A stretch of DNA of 64,000 bases from NCBI GenBank assembly GCA_012064415.1, contig SSNU01000038.1:223630-287629 (forward strand), read 5' to 3'. This DNA comes from Gyrodactylus bullatarudis. Lineage: Eukaryota > Platyhelminthes > Monogenea > Gyrodactylidea > Gyrodactylidae. Numbering within the stretch: the first letter of the stretch is position 1; each line of letters opens with the position of its first letter. The notes beneath the pieces were generated by a model. It saw nothing but the letters and a program-made list of their open reading frames with translations. It ran no database searches and had not been told where the DNA came from. A program made the translations under genes and the position numbers. This document shows positions 21,401-33,400 of this stretch, one piece after another.

Positions 21401-24400
21401 TAATGTCTCCAAGTAGTACTTACAGAATTATTTTTATTAAAAGGTTGTAAATGATATCTTGTAAATGGGCCACTTGGAGTCATACTTGAAAATTCGACGT
21501 TTGCATAAGTTGAGTTGATTTTTCTCTGGCATTTAGTTGATGAAGACACCATGGTCGGCATAATTTGCACATCACTCGATAATGATCCACATGTAATATT
21601 TGTATTGCTTATCGTATGAACCATATTAGAATCATTAGCGCTGCCATTTCTCACAAGATGACAGAGACCAGAGTTGACAGCCTGGCAGTCCGAGTTTGTT
21701 TGCCGAGATGAATCACAGCTCCTACGTATAAGATTTAAATGATTAAATTTGGATTTTTTATTTTGCATCATTTTTAATTATCCAGTTATTGACATTTATT
21801 TTGTTATTTAAGAATTCCAATTTTGAGATAGGTTTCTTTTTAGCGTTACAAAAGGTCTAAGGGTATAAAATGGGGGTATGCCCTTTCTGAAGAGTGAAAA
21901 CTGAAATTTAAAAAAGAAAAGAATGCGATCGAAAACAGGAAAATTAAAAAAAAATTTCTTCTATACCTACAAATATGATATTAAGCGGATTTTCGGACGT
22001 TTTTGAAAAATTACGTGAATCATATCATCGCAAAAATCTGTTTTATTAAACACATGTTCTCAGAGAAGTTAATTAAGAATTTTTAAGATGAAGCAAGAAA
22101 ATATAAATTTCTGCGTCGAATAATGGGTCCTTTAGGTGGGTTTGAGATAAATAACACGCTAAGATTTGTACACAACATACAAATTTGTTAAATTGTACTT
22201 TGGGATTGCATTACATGAAAAGGTATGGTCAACCTACACATTACTAATTAGTAGGGCGACCAGAAAAAGGCATATTTTATGATGAAAAAAGGCAATTTTT
22301 AATTCTGAAAAAGGCAAAAAAAGGCAAATTCATAAAATCGAATGTTTCTCACGAGAAGCATCCCAAGAAGATATCTGCTGAAAGCGGACTTAAAGGAGAT
22401 CTCATTAAAAATCCAAAAAGTAGCTTTAACAACATAGTAAAGCATAAAAGGTATATTCATATAATCGAATATCTCTCACAAGTAGTGATTTTAAAAAATT
22501 AATCAATTCTTCAAGCCTTTCAAGTGAATAGAATGAGAATGAGATGTTGAGTTGGATAAGTCATTTCTATTGGCTGTTTACCGAGTCCCCCCTAAAATTA
22601 GATTCAGACAATGAAAATTTAACTAAGATCAAGATAAACAAGGGTAAAAAATTTGGACAATCCTTGAAAAAAATGAAAAAACAATCCTTTTAAAAAAAGG
22701 CAAAAAAAAGGCAAGCCTCCTCGAAATAGGCAAAATAGGCAAACTTATTTCTCTTATTAATAGGTTTAGAAAAAAAAGGACTGAATTTTTAATATTTTCA
22801 AAGTATTTTAGATTCACTCTCAAAAAAGGCAAAAAAGGCATTTTGGTCGCCCTACTCATTACACATATTTCATGAACATAGATTAATCAAATTATTTTAT
22901 TTTTGAACCGCCATATTATATCCAGAGATGCTATGTATATTAGACTTGAACGAAATTTCCAGGGAAAGCCTAGGATACATGAAAAATAGAGAATTTCGAA
23001 ATAATTAAAAATATGTTAAATATTTCATTGAAAACTTTCCTAGCTTACAGGATTAGATAAAGTATTAAAATTTTGAAATTTGAAAATTTTGAAGAATTGA
23101 AATTTTAGGTTTGTTTAAAATAATTATAATTTTAAATATTTCTTCAAGTCAATAAGTTAATCACAAATCATGGAGTTTAATTTAGTTCAGAGTAATCGCA
23201 CAACCTTTAAGCCTAATCAAATGGATGAAACTTTACTTCCGCTCAATAAAGACGTTATGAATCATTTTTTGTATCTTCGTTATCAGCATAAGACTACCTC
23301 TGATGAAATAGGCAAAAAAGGCAAACTTATTTCTCTTATTAATAGGTTTAGAAAAAAAAGGACTGAATTTTTAATATTTTCAAAGTATTTTAGACTCACT
23401 CTCAAAAAAGGCAAAAAAGGCATTTTGGTCGCCTTACTAATTAGTAATTACAGGGTGTAATTGTCAAAAATGTACAAGTCAAGATGACGAATTAATTTCT
23501 ACATTCAAAATTTTGATTTTATTTTCGCACTAGACGAACGAGTTTAATAGGGTTTAGTGGTACAGATCGAATCAGGAGAAATTTCTTTACAAAATGAGAC
23601 CAAAAACAGAAAAAAATTGTCCAAAAGATAATTTTTCTAAATAATTGGCCTACTTCAAATATGACTATAATAAGAAAATGAATTCAGTCTTAGTAATGTC
23701 CCCTCCATTTTTTGAATTTTCATTAAATTTCTTCCCTTTTGGCATCCAAAATTTTCTTAACTTTACATTTAAATACGCTCCAAACTTTTTCTATAGGATT
23801 TATCGGATAAGAATACGGGGCCAGCCTGAGAATTTTTAAATTATCATCTTGAATCCCTTCTTCACATGCTAGATGATAAGTGTGGAAGAAAACAGGCCAT
23901 CATTTTGACAAAGTTCTTTTAACTGAATAAGATATTCACGAAAAATTTATTTAGTGAAACTGCCTCTTTTTATTTGAAAGTTAACCAATCTCTGGGATGA
24001 AATTATTCTAATACAATGTAAATTTTTCCCTTTCGAATTCGTATTCGTTATTTGACACTTCTTTCTCCTCTTGGAAGATTATAATCACGACTACTCTTAA
24101 CCCATCGAAAAGCTATTGAATAAGGAATAATGCATAATTTTGTCAATTACCATCAATGATGGTCCATCATTTTCATGAAGGTCTAAAATTCTTTTCCTTA
24201 TAATTTCTTCGTGCTTGGGCATTTCGTAAAGAATAAACAGTACTGGATGCGTACAATAAGAATTACTCAATGAAGAGAGTACCCCCTGATTTTTAACCAA
24301 TTGAATTTCATTCTATACATGACCTTAAAGATTAACATTGAAACACGTTAAAACCACCCCCTTTTTAACCTTTCAAATCATCACATTGAATGATGAAAAA

Positions 24401-27400
24401 TATCATTTTCGTCTGTAAAAGGTATAGTAAGGGCTGAAATACAATCAAGAGATACAACAATGGAAACCATGAAATATTTTGTATTTTAATAATATTTAAA
24501 TGTTACCGGGTAGAGTATGAAGAGACCCGGCTAAATATAACGTTAATCACTCAAATATACTAGTTTTCTTTAACCTTCCTTATGAGTTTAGAACCAAAAA
24601 GTTTTTCGTTTAGAATTAGGCATGCTGAACCAGATCTTAATAAGACATTTGAAATGAACCCAGTTTAATGATATGTTAGCCTAAATTGAGTAATTAAATA
24701 CTAATTATTTTTTTCATTTGCTTTTTTCTTTGAAAAAAAAAGAATTAAAAAGCTATAAAACCTCTTAATTATTTTCTTGTGTTAGATTTCTGCATATAGT
24801 CCAACAAGATATCGTCATTCAAAGTCAAACATACAATATAATTATAATTATCAGAGAAAAAAGTAATTTTTGGTTGATTCCAAAACTTCATAATTATACT
24901 GGTTGAATCTAGGCAGAAAGAAATAACCAAAAAGCAATATGTGCCGATAAAATCTTTAAACTAAGGCATATACAAACATAAAAGTAAGTACACAATGGAA
25001 TGTATCTGATAAAATCTTTTTAACTGGTTTTTCCTACTATAAATACAGCATGTTGAGACTATGATAGGATTAGAAGTTATTATCCTTTGACCATCAATAA
25101 GCTTAGGTTACTTCTTAGCTTTTTGTGCATATTTATATAGCTTTATAACTTCTAAGGTCCTTAGTGGAGCGGATTGAAAAGTGTCAAAGAATTCAAAATG
25201 TCCATCTTAAAAAATTCTAGGTTATTCGGTAAAAACTGAAATCCCAACTTGCGGGGCTTTACCTTTCTACACACAAAAACATGAACGAAATTCTGTCTTT
25301 TACGTGTTGAGAAATAGAGATTAGTCAATGGAAATATTTTATAGGTGCATGATTTCCTAAAGTTTTTACGCTTTTGGGGTAGATTATTTTACCACAACGT
25401 TCTGTAATAGGTACCAAATTGAGAAGATTCAAAAAGTAGTGTTTGTAAATTTTCAACCATGACTTCAAATAGTAATTAAGATGATTTAATTTGTTTTGCT
25501 TTTTCTATCTTATTCATGCTTTTCTGTGTAGTACAGATCCGATTCGTAAGACTGTGTTATTAATAATAACTTATTATTAATAATTTATTAATTTTAATAA
25601 AAAAATAATAATTTCTACGATAAACGATATTTAAAAAACTATCAGTCTAGCTTAAAGTGGTTAGATAAGGAATTGTTGTTGTGTCAGTGCACAGATTTTT
25701 AAATTAGAAAACCCTGAATAACTTAATACAGTACTTACAAACTTAGCCTAAGTCTTATGAAATAAATGGAATTTGAGATTCTAGGAGTTAAAAATGAAAT
25801 GTTTTCGAAGTTTTCAGGCTTGGCAGAAGAATATTTCTTTACAGAATGTGTGGAAATAATTGAAAATTCTGATTTTAGATCATTTCATTCATCCGTGGTT
25901 GACTCCTAGTTTGAGTTTCTGACTAGAAGCTATGCTAGTGCTAAGGACCAACAAAAGATTATTGGTGAATAAATCGTTATTTTCCTTGGTTCTCTTCAGA
26001 CCAAACACTGACTTTTGAAAATCCAGGGAACATAATAAAGACTGACTAATAGTTATTCATCAGGGTTTATCAATGGGAGTTGGTTGTGCTCAATACACTT
26101 TCTTATTACCGGGTGGTAACCACTTTCTCTGTTTCCCGTATTTTTCTGTTGCTTAGATGATATAGAGAAGTTTCTTTTTCGTGATGGACTAAGGGCTTGT
26201 AATATGATATATCAGGATTTCGAAAATCAGGCAACTTATGCCCTTCGATGTTTGTTTTAATTCAATGAAATCAAACAAAAACAGAACAGTATTTTCCAAT
26301 AATTTCAACCCATTTAACATTGTCATCATTTACAAATGGGGATTCTTATTTGCAATTTTATTGCGTTTAATCATCATCCCGGTTCATCACTAAAAACCTT
26401 GTGACCTTACAGGCAGTTGAAATATAGAACCATCATCTAATGAATTTATTGTCAAATTTACATGGAATTAAAGCAATATTGTTTACAAAAATGCGGTAGT
26501 CAAAACACATGTTATTTTTTAATCAGGAAACATCTTTTTTTGATTTTATTCTTAAATGAAAACAAGTGTAGTCTGTAGAAATGATTTTGATATATTTCAC
26601 AATGGTTCGATTGGACCCACATTTGAACAAGGAGAGAATTCTTTTCAAATTACATTGTAGAACTTTTCACATAAAATTTATGATTGTGATAATCCCAAGT
26701 GTATCAAATCTTTAATGCAACATATTCGTAGCAAGTTGGATTATACTCATACTCTCCTTTACCCAGACTTTTACTTGTAACCAAGATGATTTTTGAATTA
26801 CTTATTAGATTCTTATTACGTTCTAAAACTCTTGAAGATTCCTATTTTTTCTTTTTCTATAAACATATTATGCCTGGTACCAAAAAAAATCGAAAATTAG
26901 CTTGGGGTCTCAACTTATTCTAAGTTTAAAAAGATTCATTTTGGTATACAGAAGTATGAGTCTGAATAGAAGAAAAACCTGGTAATAATACTTTTTTCTT
27001 TACTATTTTGTAAGTAGTTAGGTTATTATTGACAGTTGGACTAGATTGTTGAGTGCTTGCGCCATACCTAAAGTTTGATTCTCGGACAAGGCTTATTTTT
27101 CGTTTTTTCTTGTTAGTGTTATAATAAATTATATTTTTAATATTTACGGACGATTATCGAGCAGATTGACAATATTGTTCCCAGGTTTTTTTTTCAAATA
27201 AAGTATATAAATTTAATATCATTGGATCTAGCTTGAAATTATCTCTCGTATTATGGCCCAAGCTTTTTGAAAATCAAAATTTTCAGTTTTGATGATCCAT
27301 CCCCTAGTACACATTAGACTTGAACGAAATTTTGCAAAATTACTTAAATCACCCATCGAAAAAAAACTAATCTTCAAGCATTTAAATATAATCCTACCAA

Positions 27401-30400
27401 ATTTAGCTTCAAAATACCTTTCCATGCTTCTGGAATAAGATAAACAAAATTGTGAAAATGTTCAAATTTAAAACGTATTTTGATTGTAATATTCATGGAA
27501 AATAAGAGAAATTTCGTTTCGAGCTATTGAAAAAACAATTTTAAAAGGTGAATTGAGGAAAAATCCTGATGTCCTGTTATGCCATCTGGACAAAGGTACA
27601 GGGATTGCGGTGGTTTCAAAGAACGATTACATTCAGAAAGGAAAGTTGCTTCTCTCAGATAACTCCAGATTTCGACCGACAGAAGCGGAAGCAGCCCTAA
27701 GGAGAATCAAAGGTCTCGAGAAAGCTATCACAAAGAAGATTGAGAGCCTTCAGGAAAGAGGATATATTGATGATACCTTAGCACAAATGATAAAGCCTAC
27801 GTCCGATGAAATTGGGAGATTGTATCTACTTACCAAGGTTCACAAAGATATAAAAAAAGGTTTGAAGTATAGGCCTCGAATGTCAGCAACCCCACAGCAC
27901 AAAATGGTGAAATGGCTAACAGAAATCTTGACTCCTTTAAGGAATGAACTTTGTAAATATTCAGTTAAGAATTCAGCCGAATTTGTCGATAAACTGAGGA
28001 ATGTCAATTTTCAGTTAACAAAAATGGTCTCGTTCGATGTTAGCTCTCTATTTACAAATGTCCCTCTGAGAGATAGAGTTAAGTTTAAAAGTAACAAGCT
28101 TAATGAATTTCCCTCTATTTGCAGTGTTCCTTCAGATGTTGAATCAGAATTAATTTTGATGGCGGTACAAAATATTGACTTCAAATTTGCAGGCTGCTAC
28201 TTCAAGCAAATAGATGGTGTGGCAATGGGAAGTCCTATCGGGCCCTCCTCACGGATCTGTTTTTTGACTCTCTTGAAAGCTGTCAAATGAATGACCTAAT
28301 CAGTGAAGCTCGTTTGTACACCTTGATGACACCTTTCTCGTCCTAGAGGAAAGCAATGATGTCGAATCGACTCTACAAAAACTGAATTCAATGCATCACG
28401 GTATCGAATTCACAAAGGAAGAAGAACATGAGATGTCCTTGAACTTTCTTGATGTGTTGGTGACAAAGTCTAATGAAACTGCTCAGACAAGAATCTATAG
28501 GAAGAAATCAGTGCTAACGCAGTTTATGCCTTTTCTAAGTTTCAGTCCTGTGTGTCAGAAGAAGAGTCTTGTGAGAAATGAGTACATGAAAATAGAAAGA
28601 TTAACTTCAGAAGTTTACAAGAAAGAAGATAAACATTTACTGAAAGAATCATTAATAAAAGACGGCTATCCAGAAGCATTTATTGATAAACACTCAAATC
28701 TGAAAGCAAAAGCAGACAAAGAGATTGAGGAGCTCATCCCGATTTACTTAAGAGTTCCCTTCAAAGGGGATGCAGCTCACCAAATATTAAACAACAAGCT
28801 CTTTTTTTTGTTAAAAAATTTTATTCAATATGAATATATAATTAACAAAAAAATAGTAATCAGGAAAAGCATTATTAAAATAAAGGTTTTCTGCATCTTG
28901 GGCATCTTGTAAATATGGAATGAATTAGATATAATCTAGTTGGATTTGAAACACTTGTAATGAAGATAAATAGGCCATTAGAGAATTTTCAATGAACATT
29001 CTGGAGTTTAAAACCCAGAGATTATTCAGTTTAATCCATAAGGATTTACTTGACCCTCAAGAAAAGACTCTATTGATTTACAAGTTTCAATGTGACTGTG
29101 GGGCTTCGTACATAGGACGTACTATTAGGAAATTGTCAACAAGATGTCATGATCATCTCAATAAAGATACCGCGGTGACCAGACATCTAAAACAGGAAAA
29201 CCATGCTGCTTCAATTTCTAATTTTTCTATTTTATACAAAAACCCAGGGGATGACAGCACAGATGTGTGGGTGAAGGAGAAATTCTTCATCAACAGGTAT
29301 AAACCTAATTTGTGTGTTCAAAAGAACTATTCGTTTAATCTTCAACTACCGTGGCCTATGTGAGCTTTTTCACCTTTTTCTCTTCACTTTTGCTATTTAT
29401 TGAAGAGTTTTTGGTATTTCTATTTCCACTCATGACTCTTATATTCTTTAACATTTACTATTTCTTTCAAAATTTGTAAATTATTATTTTTCATTCAAAT
29501 TTAACTTTTATCATTTTCAAAGAGAGACCACTGAGGATCCTTTGAGAAATGCGCATTTGGTTTTAAATATATCTTCTTATATAATTCCTAAATTCTGGAG
29601 TTAGTGGAGATTAGAATATAAAAGACTCTTAATATAGTTTAGATCGGATATGTGACATAACGGATTTCATACTAGAGAGATTATTACATTCACATAATTT
29701 ATATTTACTATCTATCATAATACTATCTTTGAAATAACCAAGAGAGCATTCCCAGGCCACAAACTACAGATACTGCCAAGAACAACTAAACTTATACCTG
29801 ATCTCAACAAGGATCCTGTCCCATGGCTTGAGAAGAAAGGCTTTATATATTTGTTCAAGTGCAAATGTGGATCGACGTATGTGGGCCAAACAGTGAGACC
29901 AGTAAAGGCAAGAATCAAAGAACACTTGAGCCCAAGTAACAAAGGTTCTGCTGTCCAAGAACACCTTCGTGATACAAATCACATGACTGATGTGACCAAC
30001 TTCAGCATCCTGTTTCAAGTAAACCCTAGTGACCCGCGCAAGATGAAAGTAGATTCCTTGGACAAAGTTGAGGCCCACTTCATTAAGAAATTGAATCCAA
30101 TCTTATGTAAACAGAAGATTCTTGCAACAAATCTAGGACTTACAGGTAAAAGTCGATTTACAAACAAAAGTAAGTTTGTCTATAACGTTGTTCGCTTGCT
30201 GCCTGACTATGTTGTCTTCTGGCTTGTATTGGTCTGTTTGTAGAAAGAGGAGAAAAGGGTGTAGTATTTCTTAAAGAGCAAGGATTATAAAAATTATAGT
30301 GATTGTTACAATAATCAGAATTATTAGAGTAATAACTCTGATAATATAATTCATCACTTGAAGGAAAATTAAAATAAAGATTAGAATAAAAAACATTTAG

Positions 30401-33400
30401 ATTACCCTGATAAAAACAGTTAGGACTCACACAATATTTCGAATACATGTCGTATTCTTCTTCTGGCGTGAGATTTTTCAAAAAAACTTAAGATACTTAA
30501 AACCTTGTGTGTCCAATCAAAACATTAAACCAATCAGATTTGAATTATATTATCAGAGTTATTACTCTAATAATTCTGATTATTGTAACAATCACTATAA
30601 TTTTTATAATCCTTGCTCTTTAAATACTACACCCTTTTCTCCTCTTTCTACAAACAGACCAATACAAGCCAGAAGACGACATAGTCAGGCAGCAAGCGAA
30701 CAACGTTATAGACAATCTATGCCGAACAGCTCCCTGAAGAACTACTTGGTTCAAAATTATAAAAGTAAGCTTAAAAGAGCGGCAAAGCTACTTAAAGATT
30801 TTCCTATTGCTAGTTCAACTCAGAAACAAAATGGAAATGAAGTCGGAGTAATAATTAAACCCAAAGAGCAAGTAGTTGAAACTACGTCTCATTACAATCA
30901 ACTCCAATCTTCTGCCCCAACAACAATTATGATTGAGAATGAAAGTGCAAATACAGAAAAGTCAACGGTCGTTGATAAGTATAATTATAATCGAATTAGT
31001 TCTCAACTTATAAATAGCAGTATAGGAAATGTGAAAAAGGCTGCACCTGCAAATGGTAAAAGAGGTAGAAAACGTAAAAGTTTGAGTGGGCAACCAACAT
31101 TGGACAGATACGTAAAAAGAAAGAAATGGTCATGGATACAAGCCATCAACCCTGGCCCCTTTCCTTCAATACTCCAAATTAAAAGAACCAATCAGAGGAT
31201 TTCGATTTTTTTCAAACATCTTGCTATATATATCTAGTCGGTGTAATAGTCTGATGAGAACCGGTGAAATATAAGCTTTATAACTAAATATTCACTCGTC
31301 TTCTAAATCCTCTTAATGAATAGATCATTAGAATCAGAAAATTTTAAAAGGATTTAAGTCATTTTTACAACATCATTTAAAAAAATAATGTGAATTCAAG
31401 TTACAATTATAAATATAAAACAATAAAAAACGTTCTAAACTAAAACTTTTTCACAATTTTGTTTATCTTATTCCAGAAGCATGGAAAGGTATTTTGAAGC
31501 TAAATTTGGTGGGATTATATTTAAATACTTTTTTTGAAATTGAAACATTTATATTTATTCATAGAAATGATTTGTACAAATAAGGGTGTTCAATGTGCCC
31601 GGTGTGGGGATACCTGTATCACTTGAAGAAAAAAATACATCTCAAAGTAAAAATAATTTTGGCTATTCGATATTGAAAATGTCTCTAAATATTAAAAAAA
31701 AAATTTAATTGAAGTTATAAAAGATCTTCAAAATTTTTATGTAAAAGTTGAGATTTTTGTAAGGACTATTTCTAAAATCATCCATGAGTAAAAAAGAGTT
31801 GATGCCAGTTATAAGAATATAGCGCTTTTATTTCTCTCTCGAAATATATTCATAAGCTAAAATCACAAAAGGTAAACTCATTGACAATCTTGGCCAACAT
31901 AAAGCTAGTTGATATGAACATGAAAAACTCAAAAGATGATTTTGTTCCTGACTATCTGGAGAAAAATATTGAACTTTTGTGTAAATAGTAAATTCTAATT
32001 ATCATCATTGGGTTAGAAGATATGCCATCATTTGCTAAAAATCTATTAACATATTTGAAAATTCATATGAACTCAGAAACCCCTCTTTTTCAAATCACTA
32101 TTTACTATCTTCTTATAATATGATTGATAAAAAATATATAATCTCTATCATAATCTTGAACCAAGTAGTTCTTCAGGGAGCTGTTCGTCATAGATTGACT
32201 ATAACGTTGTTCGCCTGACTATGTTGTATTCTGGCTTGTATAAAATCTCTGACTGTCATGACCTGACTAACATTAAAACTATAATGTCTCACATAAGGTC
32301 TAAACTTGATTATTCTAAGATTATTCTCCTCTATGCTAATCTTCATTAATCCCAGAATGTGAATGAAATTTCTTGAAAGGCTTATTTATTTCTAGAATTC
32401 TCGTTATACATATTTCACGAACAAACACTTAGTTAATATGAAGATGGAAATTTATGATTTTTACAAAATTCTTAATTTTTTCATCAAGATATCGATCATA
32501 TATGATCATATTTGATCATGAATTTTTGGAATCTAGATTATGAGGCCCTCTTTTCCGATACGGAGAAAAAAAATTTAGAAAAAATCAGTTTTTAAGGAAA
32601 ATACGACAAATTTGAAATCTTGAAATAGCGCCAAAATCCAAATTTTTCAAACTTTGAGCTGAAAATTTTTGTTGATTTGAAAATTGGAGAATGATCAAAA
32701 ATTGATTTTCAGTATCAAGATTAGATAATAAAGCTGACTAGCACCATCAAATTATCGACAGTTTCCCCATTTTTAAGGGATTTCTATTTATCGAAATTTC
32801 ATTGATTTTTAAGTAGTGAAAATGGTCAAAAATTCGAAATTCGACTCCCAAACAATAATGAGGTTAATTGAATTAGTTGAATTGATTTTCTTGTCTAATC
32901 TTTATCCTGAAAATCCACTTTTGGCAACACTAAAACTTTCAAATCAATAAAAAATGTTAGGTCAAAGTTCGAAAAAATGGGATTTTGGTGCCAAATCGAA
33001 ATTTGAAAAATAGCCATATTTTTCATTAAAAATAATTTTTTTTAGGATTTTTTTCTTCAAATGGTAAAGGTAGGCAACATGAGAAGGATTTAAAAATTTT
33101 TTTAACATATTTGAATTCTTGAAAAAATCGAGATTTCTGTAAAAATCATAGATTTCCAACTTCATATAAATTAGCTTTAGGTTTATTTACGCGTAGACTT
33201 GTGGCTTGTTATTAGTATTTTTACCCACATGTGTCAATTACATTCACTTAATTTAGTTCGAAGCACAAGCAATATATCTAAGAATACCAACTGTATACTG
33301 TAATTGAAAATATGAGCTTTTCCAAAAAAAAATTCATCAAGTTAATCTTCGATCTAAAAACAATCAGACCAGACGTAGTTAGACAATGTGGATCACAATT

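Larger units (their letters stand above)
27549..30160 (+). pseudogene. PLE-B reverse transcriptase-endonuclease, frameshifted and interrupted
   Basis: A different lineage from PLE-A. RT motifs: LDKGTGIAVVSKNDY, LYLLTKVHK, YRPRMSATPQHKMVKW, motif A MVSFDVSSLFTNVPL, motif B GVAMGSPIGP, then a frameshift near 28245 and another in the motif C region (YLDDTF split near 28320), then LNFLDVLV and VPFKGD. The frame is lost at about 28805. It resumes after the nested PLE-A piece with ITKRAFPGHKL and a GIY-YIG domain (GFIYLFKCKCGSTYVGQT, then EHLRDTNHMTDVTNFSIL). The N-terminal domain is missing at the 5' truncation point. Confidence 0.85.
27537..31351 (+). mobile_element. PLE-B composite insertion flanked by a 12-bp target duplication
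   Basis: AATTTTAAAAGG stands at 27537-27548 and 31340-31351, bracketing 27549-31339. Inside, in order: a 5'-truncated PLE-B reverse transcriptase (27549-28800), unplaced sequence, a nested PLE-A 3' fragment (29009-29591), the PLE-B GIY-YIG endonuclease (about 29733-30160), an inverted duplication (30172-30717) and a basic-protein ORF (to 31237). Target duplications of around 12 bp fit PLE insertion. The bracket implies that the inverted duplication and the ORF moved together with PLE-B. Confidence 0.75.
27315..31534. repeat. Foldback element R1, copy split by a 3.8-kb PLE-B insertion
   Basis: R1 is a palindromic element of roughly 480 bp whose end reads TAGACTTGRACGRAATTTT. The left part is 27315-27548 and the right part resumes at 31340. 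Together they align with the uninterrupted copies at 41154-41627 and 52133-52628. The right tip is cut by a SINE fragment at 31535. The insertion in the middle is flanked by the 12-bp direct repeat AATTTTAAAAGG. Confidence 0.75.
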
